Shown piece after piece: positions 59,456 through 64,000 of a stretch of DNA of 64,000 nt (the stretch's first letter is position 1; each line of letters opens with the position of its first letter). The notes under the pieces were generated by a model that saw nothing but the letters and a program-made list of their open reading frames with translations, was not told the DNA's origin and ran no database searches. Source of the DNA: Flavobacteriaceae bacterium UBA7302 (lineage in GTDB: Bacteria; Bacteroidota; Bacteroidia; Flavobacteriales; Flavobacteriaceae); assembly GCA_002471825.1 (NCBI GenBank), contig DKQS01000007.1, positions 496,001 to 560,000 of the forward strand. The letters are read 5' to 3'. Position numbers and translations under genes: made by a program.

Positions 59456-60211
59456 TTACTTTTGATGCTCTGTTTTCATCCAACGATCCCAAAAGGTAAA
59501 ATACAATCCGTAATTGTAATTGAATTTCTTGTGATGTACATCGTGATGGGTAGCACCGATCACCCATTTTTTAAACCATGCACCAAACCTTCCTGAGGGA
59601 TAGACTTCCACCCCAGCGTGATTAATGGTTGCAGATATTGTCATGAGTGTGATGATGGCAATAATGGCATACAAATGTAAGGGAACAAGGATAGCCAGAA
59701 TCGGAATTACCAAGGCTTGCAAAACGGTTTCCAAGGGATGAAAAGAAAAAGCTGTAAACACCGAGGTGTGAATGCTCTTATGATGCACCAAATGAAAATA
59801 CTTATAAATTTTTGGCAAATGCATCCATCGATGAACCCAATAGTAGTAGGTGTCCTGTAGAAATAAGACCAAAATGATGCTTACAAAAAGATACCAAATT
59901 GGATATTCATCCAGTTCCGTATATACTGCTGTATACCCTTCAATATTTAGAATGAAAGTCAGCATGATGAACAGAGCGAAAATAAATCCGCTAATCATTG
60001 ACCATAGAATTTCCTTCTTAAGCTGCTTCTTTTTCCAAGGTTTGTTGTGCAGAAATCGGTTTACAAAACGGGTCTTGAACCAATTAAAAAAAACCAAATG
60101 ATATAGGCTTGAAAACACCAAATATCTCACAAAAACAATGATGGCCAAGAGTACTATGGAACCTAGTACAATGTAGATGTTTAAGTGGTTGCCATCATTA
60201 AATACGCTCAT
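59456..60211 (-). CDS. Fatty acid hydroxylase / sterol desaturase family protein
   Basis: This 251-residue membrane enzyme has four to five helices and the histidine boxes H-R-W-M-H, H-L-V-H-H-K-S, N-H-A-G-V and H-D-V-H-H-K-K, which bind two irons and activate oxygen. The length and box spacing fit the superfamily that hydroxylates lipids or carotenoids. It lies eight bases downstream of tyrS and converges with the hybrid regulator gene with a gap of only four bases and no terminator. Confidence 0.92.
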   Translation of the reverse strand: MSVFNDGNHLNIYIVLGSIVLLAIIVFVRYLVFSSLYHLVFFNWFKTRFVNRFLHNKPWKKKQLKKEILWSMISGFIFALFIMLTFILNIEGYTAVYTELDEYPIWYLFVSIILVLFLQDTYYYWVHRWMHLPKIYKYFHLVHHKSIHTSVFTAFSFHPLETVLQALVIPILAILVPLHLYAIIAIITLMTISATINHAGVEVYPSGRFGAWFKKWVIGATHHDVHHKKFNYNYGLYFTFWDRWMKTEHQK

Positions 60212-60218
60212 GGTTTTG

Positions 60219-61511
60219 TTATTCCACCACTAACAAATAGTAGTTCTTTTTTCCGCGTTGTAATAATACGTATTTGTTGGCAATTAAGTCATCACTAGAA
60301 ATTTTAAAATCTTCTCCAACCTTTGACTTATTTACCGAAATAGAATTCTCTTTTAAGGCACGTCTGGCCTCCCCGTTTGATTTTAAGAAGTTAGTTTTCG
60401 CTGCCAATGCCCCGATCATGTCGAGACCTTCTGAAATATCAGCTTGAGATACGGAAGCCTGCGGAACACCGTCGAAAACATCTAAAAAAGTCTGTTCATC
60501 GAGCGATTTTAAATCATCTGCATTTGAGCGACCGAATAGTATGGCGGAAGCAGCGATTGCCTTATCGTATTCTTCCCTTCCATGAACTAATACGGTTACT
60601 TCTTCACCTAGTCTTTTTTGTAGGATTCTTTGATGCGGAGCTGTTTGATGCTCAGCAATCAGTCCGTTAATGGTTTCCTTATCCAAAAATGTGAAGATCT
60701 TGATGTATTTCTCAGCATCTTCATCCGAAGTATTCAACCAGTACTGATAGAATTTATATGGTGAAGTGCGTTTGGCATCCAACCAAACATTGCCACCTTC
60801 TGACTTCCCGAATTTAGAACCGTCTGATTTGGTAATCAACGGGCAAGTTATGGCATAACCTTTACCATTACCAATTCTTCGGATCAATTCCGTTCCTGTA
60901 GTAATGTTTCCCCACTGGTCTGAACCTCCCATTTGTAGGGTGGTATCATTGGCTTTGTATAGGTGTAAAAAGTCATAACCTTGCACCATTTGATAGGTGA
61001 ATTCGGTAAAGGACATGCCCTCTTTGGATTCTGAACCAATTCGGTTTTTCACAGAATCTTTGGCCATCATGTAATTAACCGTAATGTGTTTGCCCACATC
61101 GCGAATAAAATCCAGGAAAGAAAATTCCTTCATCCAATCATAGTTGTTCACCAAGACCGCTGCATTTTCGGCATCACTGTCGAAATCCAAAAAGTGGGAA
61201 AGTTGATTCTTTACACATTCCTGATTGTGACGAAGTGTTTTTTCATCCAATAGATTTCTTTCTGAGGATTTTCCAGATGGATCACCAATCATGCCTGTAG
61301 CCCCACCAACCAATGCAATAGGTTTGTGTCCGCAACGCTGGTAATGTGCCAAGAGCATTATTGGAACCAAGTTACCGATGTGAAGGGAATCGGCCGTTGG
61401 GTCGAATCCAACATAGGCACTTCGCATTGATTCTAATAAGTGTTCTTCTGTTCCTGGCATGCTCTGGTGTAGCATTCCTCTCCATTCCAATTCTTGGATA
61501 AAATTCTTCAT
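60219..61511 (-). CDS. tyrS: Tyrosyl-tRNA synthetase
   Basis: This 430-residue class I synthetase charges tRNA-Tyr. The HIGH-like motif is H44-I-G-N47 in D-S-L-H-I-G-N-L-V-P and the KMSKS-like motif is K-F-G-K-S, as in bacterial TyrRS. The tyrosine pocket is seen in Y-V-G-F-D-P-T-A and Y-Q-M-V-Q-G-Y-D, and an S4-like domain forms the C-terminus. The start at 61511 (M-K-N-F-I-Q-E-L-E-W) is preferred over the upstream ATG at 61550 because a promoter-like box lies between them. Confidence 0.97.
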   Translation of the reverse strand: MKNFIQELEWRGMLHQSMPGTEEHLLESMRSAYVGFDPTADSLHIGNLVPIMLLAHYQRCGHKPIALVGGATGMIGDPSGKSSERNLLDEKTLRHNQECVKNQLSHFLDFDSDAENAAVLVNNYDWMKEFSFLDFIRDVGKHITVNYMMAKDSVKNRIGSESKEGMSFTEFTYQMVQGYDFLHLYKANDTTLQMGGSDQWGNITTGTELIRRIGNGKGYAITCPLITKSDGSKFGKSEGGNVWLDAKRTSPYKFYQYWLNTSDEDAEKYIKIFTFLDKETINGLIAEHQTAPHQRILQKRLGEEVTVLVHGREEYDKAIAASAILFGRSNADDLKSLDEQTFLDVFDGVPQASVSQADISEGLDMIGALAAKTNFLKSNGEARRALKENSISVNKSKVGEDFKISSDDLIANKYVLLQRGKKNYYLLVVE

Positions 61512-61532
61512 CAACTTCGATTTAGCAGTGCA

Positions 61533-61540
61533 CAAATATA
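61533..61540 (-). promoter_or_regulatory. -7 box of tyrS
   Basis: TATATTTG on the minus strand matches the consensus 22 bases before the start at 61511. The -33 box is not clear. It argues against the longer tyrS start. Confidence 0.45.
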
Positions 61541-61573
61541 ACTTTATCACTCAAAAAATGCTAACTTCGTTCT

Positions 61574-62587
61574 ATGATTTTAGTTACTGGTGGTACTGGA
61601 TTTGTGGGTTCTCACTTGCTTTACAAATTGTCTTTAGGCAATGAGAAAATTAGGGCAGTTTATCGCACGGATTCCAGCTTGGAAAAGGTTAAAAAAGTAT
61701 TCTCTTACTACACCAAACAGACTAAAAACTTTGACCGCATCGAATGGGTGAGGGCTGATATAACAGATGTTCCTTCCATGATTCCCGTTTTTAAAGAGGT
61801 AGACTACGTTTACCATTGTGCGGCATTCATTTCTTTTAATCCGAAAGATTATCGCGAAATGCGAAAGGTCAATATCTACGGATCTGCCATTATTGCCAAT
61901 CTTTCCATAGATGCCAAAGTGAAGAAACTTTGCTATGTCAGTTCCATTGCAGCGATTGGAGATCCAGTTGATGGAGAAGTTGCAACAGAATCTTCCGATT
62001 GGAACAAACAAGCCGACAATAGTGGTTACGCCATTACCAAGTATGGTGGTGAAATCGAAATTTGGCGGGCAAGTCAAGAGGGTGTTCCTGTTGTGATTGT
62101 GAATCCGGGTGTGATTCTTGGAAAAGGCTTTTGGGATTCTGGATCTAGTAAATTGTTTACGCAAGTCTATAATGGATTTAACTATTTCACGGAAGGAGTA
62201 ACCGGCTTCGTGGCTGTTACCGATGTGGTAAAGGCAATGGCTCAATTGATGGATTCCTCCATTTCGAATGAACGATTTGTATTGACTTCCGAAAATAAGT
62301 CCTTTAAGGAAGTGCTTTTTGCCATTGCAGATGGACTTCAAGTGAAAAAACCTTCCATAAAGATCAAACCTTGGCAAACCAGTATTGTTTGGAGAATTGC
62401 CAGTCTTATAAGTTTTTTCACTGGTAAAGAACCACTGCTAAGCAAATACTCAGCAAGATCTTCTCATACCATCTCCAAATATTCTTCTGAAAAAATAGCT
62501 ACGACCTTAAACTTGAGCTTTGAGCCAATTGAAGAGGTTATTGCTTCGGTTGCTCAGTCTTTTTTGACTGAAGTTCAATCCGAGTAG
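61574..62587 (+). CDS. NAD-dependent epimerase/dehydratase (3-beta-HSD-like)
   Basis: This 337-residue extended SDR has I-L-V-T-G-G-T-G-F-V-G-S-H (residues 2-14) as NAD(P) loop, then V-Y-H-C-A-A-F, S-S-I-A-A-I-G, the catalytic Y-A-I-T-K and V-N-P-G-V-I-L-G. It is like 3-beta-hydroxysteroid or dihydroflavonol reductase types and may act on a sugar nucleotide or a hydroxy lipid. It diverges from tyrS. Its last 50 bases overlap the antisense DUF4296 gene. Confidence 0.93.
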   Translation: MILVTGGTGFVGSHLLYKLSLGNEKIRAVYRTDSSLEKVKKVFSYYTKQTKNFDRIEWVRADITDVPSMIPVFKEVDYVYHCAAFISFNPKDYREMRKVNIYGSAIIANLSIDAKVKKLCYVSSIAAIGDPVDGEVATESSDWNKQADNSGYAITKYGGEIEIWRASQEGVPVVIVNPGVILGKGFWDSGSSKLFTQVYNGFNYFTEGVTGFVAVTDVVKAMAQLMDSSISNERFVLTSENKSFKEVLFAIADGLQVKKPSIKIKPWQTSIVWRIASLISFFTGKEPLLSKYSARSSHTISKYSSEKIATTLNLSFEPIEEVIASVAQSFLTEVQSE

Positions 62588-62990
62588 TATCTAACTTTAA
62601 TTTTTTAGCCTTTCTTAACTTTAATAAGGAATCCCTCCTCAAGGAATCTTTAAGGACTTTTAGTTTTTTAAGAGCATTAGATTTCTTGTTCAAAGAATCT
62701 TGTACTTGTTGAAATAACTTGATGTACTCATCAATGGTTGAGATATAGTAGGTGTTGCTTCGATTGTAGCGTGCGCTGTCTATCTTATATTTTTCATAGA
62801 CGATGGGCATGTAATTGATTTCTCTTTCAGAGTTTACATTTTTGACAAAGGTCGCTGAAGAAGCGATGAGCATTTCTTCAATGAGCATGACCATGGTATC
62901 CCTAGGAATCAAATCCTTTGGTTTTTCAAAAATTGTATTACTGGTGCAAGAACACAAAAACAAAAAAAGTAGGATGCCCGCCTTTTTCAT
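62538..62990 (-). CDS. DUF4296 lipoprotein
   Basis: This 150-residue lipoprotein (lipobox L-C-S-C, Cys14) has the DUF4296 pattern: P-K-D-L-I-P-R-D-T-M-V-M-L-I-E-E-M-L-I-A near the start, Y-E-K-Y-K-I-D-S-A-R-Y-N-R-S-N-T-Y-Y in the middle, followed by a Lys-rich tail. It lies directly downstream of the dihydroorotase gene (one base apart), as in other Bacteroidota, and its 3' end overlaps the 3' end of the epimerase gene by 50 bases. Function unknown. Confidence 0.87.
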   Translation of the reverse strand: MKKAGILLFLFLCSCTSNTIFEKPKDLIPRDTMVMLIEEMLIASSATFVKNVNSEREINYMPIVYEKYKIDSARYNRSNTYYISTIDEYIKLFQQVQDSLNKKSNALKKLKVLKDSLRRDSLLKLRKAKKLKLDTTRIELQSKKTEQPKQ

Positions 62991-62991
62991 A

Positions 62992-64000
62992 TTATCTGGT
63001 GAACGTTAATCGCTTTCCTTTGATATCGTCGTTAAATTTCCCTTGGTTGTAAATCAAGTTCCCGTTTACAAAGGTATGGCTGATTTTTGATGAGAAGGTG
63101 GTGCCTTCGAAAGGGGACCAACCACATTTGTACAAGATGTTCTCTTTTGAAACCGTCCATGCGTTGTTAGGATTAACGAGTACCAAATCGGCATAATATC
63201 CCTCTCGGATGAACCCTCGCTTTTCAATTTGAAACAATCGCGCTGGATTGTGACTCATCTTTTCAACAGCTTTCTCAATTGGGATAACACCTTCGTTAAC
63301 CTTTTCAAGAATGGCGGTCATGGCATGCTGAACCAAAGGCCCGCCACTGGGTGCACTTGTATATGGATTCGATTTTTCTGCCAAGGTATGCGGAGCATGA
63401 TCGGTAGCCAATACATCAATTCTATCGTCTAACAAGGCTTTCCACAAACCATCTCTGTCCTGTTCCGTTTTTACGGCTGGATTCCATTTGATGTGACTTC
63501 CTTTTTCTTCATAATCTTTGTCGGTAAACCACAAATGATGAAGACAAACTTCAGCAGTAATCTTTTTCTCTTCTAACGGAATATCGTTTCGAAATAATTC
63601 GGTCTCCTTCGCGGTTGATAAATGGAAGATGTGCAATCTTGCTCCTGTCTTTTTTGCCAATTCAATGGCTTTTGATGAAGAAATGTAACAAGCTTCTTCA
63701 GATCGAATAATTGGGTGCAGATGCATAGGAATGTTATCTCCATAAATTCCTTTGTAATGTTCTAGATTTCTTCGAATCGTGCCCTCGTCCTCACAGTGGG
63801 TCGAAATAATCATATCGGTCGAAGAGAATATTTTCTCAAGCGTTGCCTCATCATCAACCAGCATGTTTCCTGTGGATGAACCTAAGAACAATTTGATTCC
63901 CGCTACTGTATTCGGATTCGTTTTTAGCAGCTCTTCTAGATTGGTATTCGTTCCACCAAACATGAATGAGTAATTGACATATGAGCTTTTTGAGGCAATT
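62992..64000 (-). CDS. pyrC: Dihydroorotase, partial (N-terminus outside window)
   Basis: This is the C-terminal 336 residues of the third pyrimidine synthesis enzyme, which closes carbamoyl-aspartate to dihydroorotate in the cytosol. The frame is open to the right edge; the first visible residues read I-A-S-K-S-S-Y-V-N-Y-S-F before M-F-G-G-T-N, so the ATG at 63963 is internal. Metal and substrate residues are in I-S-T-H-C-E-D-E, H-L-H-P and D-V-L-A-T-D-H-A-P-H. G-I-K-L-F-L-G-S-S-T-G is also typical. The Bacteroidota form often lacks the classical N-terminal H-x-H separation, which cannot be judged here. Confidence 0.95.
   Translation of the reverse strand, partial: IASKSSYVNYSFMFGGTNTNLEELLKTNPNTVAGIKLFLGSSTGNMLVDDEATLEKIFSSTDMIISTHCEDEGTIRRNLEHYKGIYGDNIPMHLHPIIRSEEACYISSSKAIELAKKTGARLHIFHLSTAKETELFRNDIPLEEKKITAEVCLHHLWFTDKDYEEKGSHIKWNPAVKTEQDRDGLWKALLDDRIDVLATDHAPHTLAEKSNPYTSAPSGGPLVQHAMTAILEKVNEGVIPIEKAVEKMSHNPARLFQIEKRGFIREGYYADLVLVNPNNAWTVSKENILYKCGWSPFEGTTFSSKISHTFVNGNLIYNQGKFNDDIKGKRLTFTR

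Noticed and set aside
61634..62377. 247-codon minus-strand frame within the epimerase gene
   Set aside because: The plus-strand epimerase has all family motifs; the antisense protein is low in structure and has no start context.
1..64000. CRISPR arrays, insertion sequences and prophage genes
   Set aside because: No regularly spaced repeat array, transposase or phage structural gene was seen on either strand.

Overview
The window looks like a chromosomal segment of a Bacteroidota bacterium, most likely a marine member of the Flavobacteriales. The evidence is Bacteroidota-type promoter boxes (TAnnTTTG, some with TTG or TTTG about 19-21 bases upstream), a SprE/PorW lipoprotein of the type IX secretion and gliding machinery, a hybrid two-component one-protein regulator, a split ATP synthase operon ending at atpG, many short lipoproteins with Bacteroidota lipoboxes, and the TGAGC..GTCGAAGT dispersed repeats common in this phylum. 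There is no prophage, insertion sequence or CRISPR array. This is mostly core chromosome with a few inserted genes.

Layout. 1-2482: the tail of a repeat (propeller-like) protein, then an MbnP-like lipoprotein and a di-heme MbnH/cytochrome c peroxidase-like lipoprotein. 2590-6969: the suf iron-sulfur cluster operon (sufA, B, C, D), interrupted between sufA and sufB by a small four-helix-bundle (S23/IVP) gene flanked by imperfect inverted repeats. 7006-9420: two lipoproteins, then recX and a DUF2927-like gene on the other strand. 9502-16266: a complete RND efflux operon on the minus strand (TetR, TolC, membrane fusion protein, RND pump) with a promoter and candidate TetR operator. 16392-18735: a polyprenyl synthase, a tRNA with CAT anticodon, and a cassette made of three copies of the tRNA 3' end plus its terminator around one unknown gene.

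18831-28582: a peptidase-rich stretch (tricorn-like S41, M13 and prolyl oligopeptidase S9), an AraC regulator, a YegP-like protein, a zinc-ribbon protein and a thioredoxin. 28671-33263: a PadR regulator, three paralogous membrane proteins with an N-terminal HAAS/DUF1700-like domain, and a two-gene ABC exporter, all in one direction. 33378-42422: sprE/porW, bactofilin and the ATP synthase genes atpZ/I, DUF6168-like, B, E, F, H, A and G, with an FkbM methyltransferase inserted between atpA and atpG and a strong hairpin after atpE. 42512-54150: metabolic and lipoprotein genes (SDR, aldo/keto reductase, AlbA_2 protein, NAD(P)HX repair enzyme, serine hydrolase, ALDH7-type dehydrogenase, isoaspartyl peptidase, LuxE-like adenylating enzyme). 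54217-59451: a PKD-esterase diverging from a hybrid two-component regulator, with a 19-bp repeat at 21-bp period between them. 59456-64000: a fatty acid hydroxylase, tyrS, an epimerase, a DUF4296 lipoprotein and the 3' part of a dihydroorotase.

The most unusual items are the insertions in otherwise fixed operons (suf and atp), the tRNA-derived repeat cassette, the PadR-HAAS-ABC module, the MbnP/MbnH pair and the helically phased repeat before the hybrid regulator. All family assignments come from reading motifs, not from database searches.
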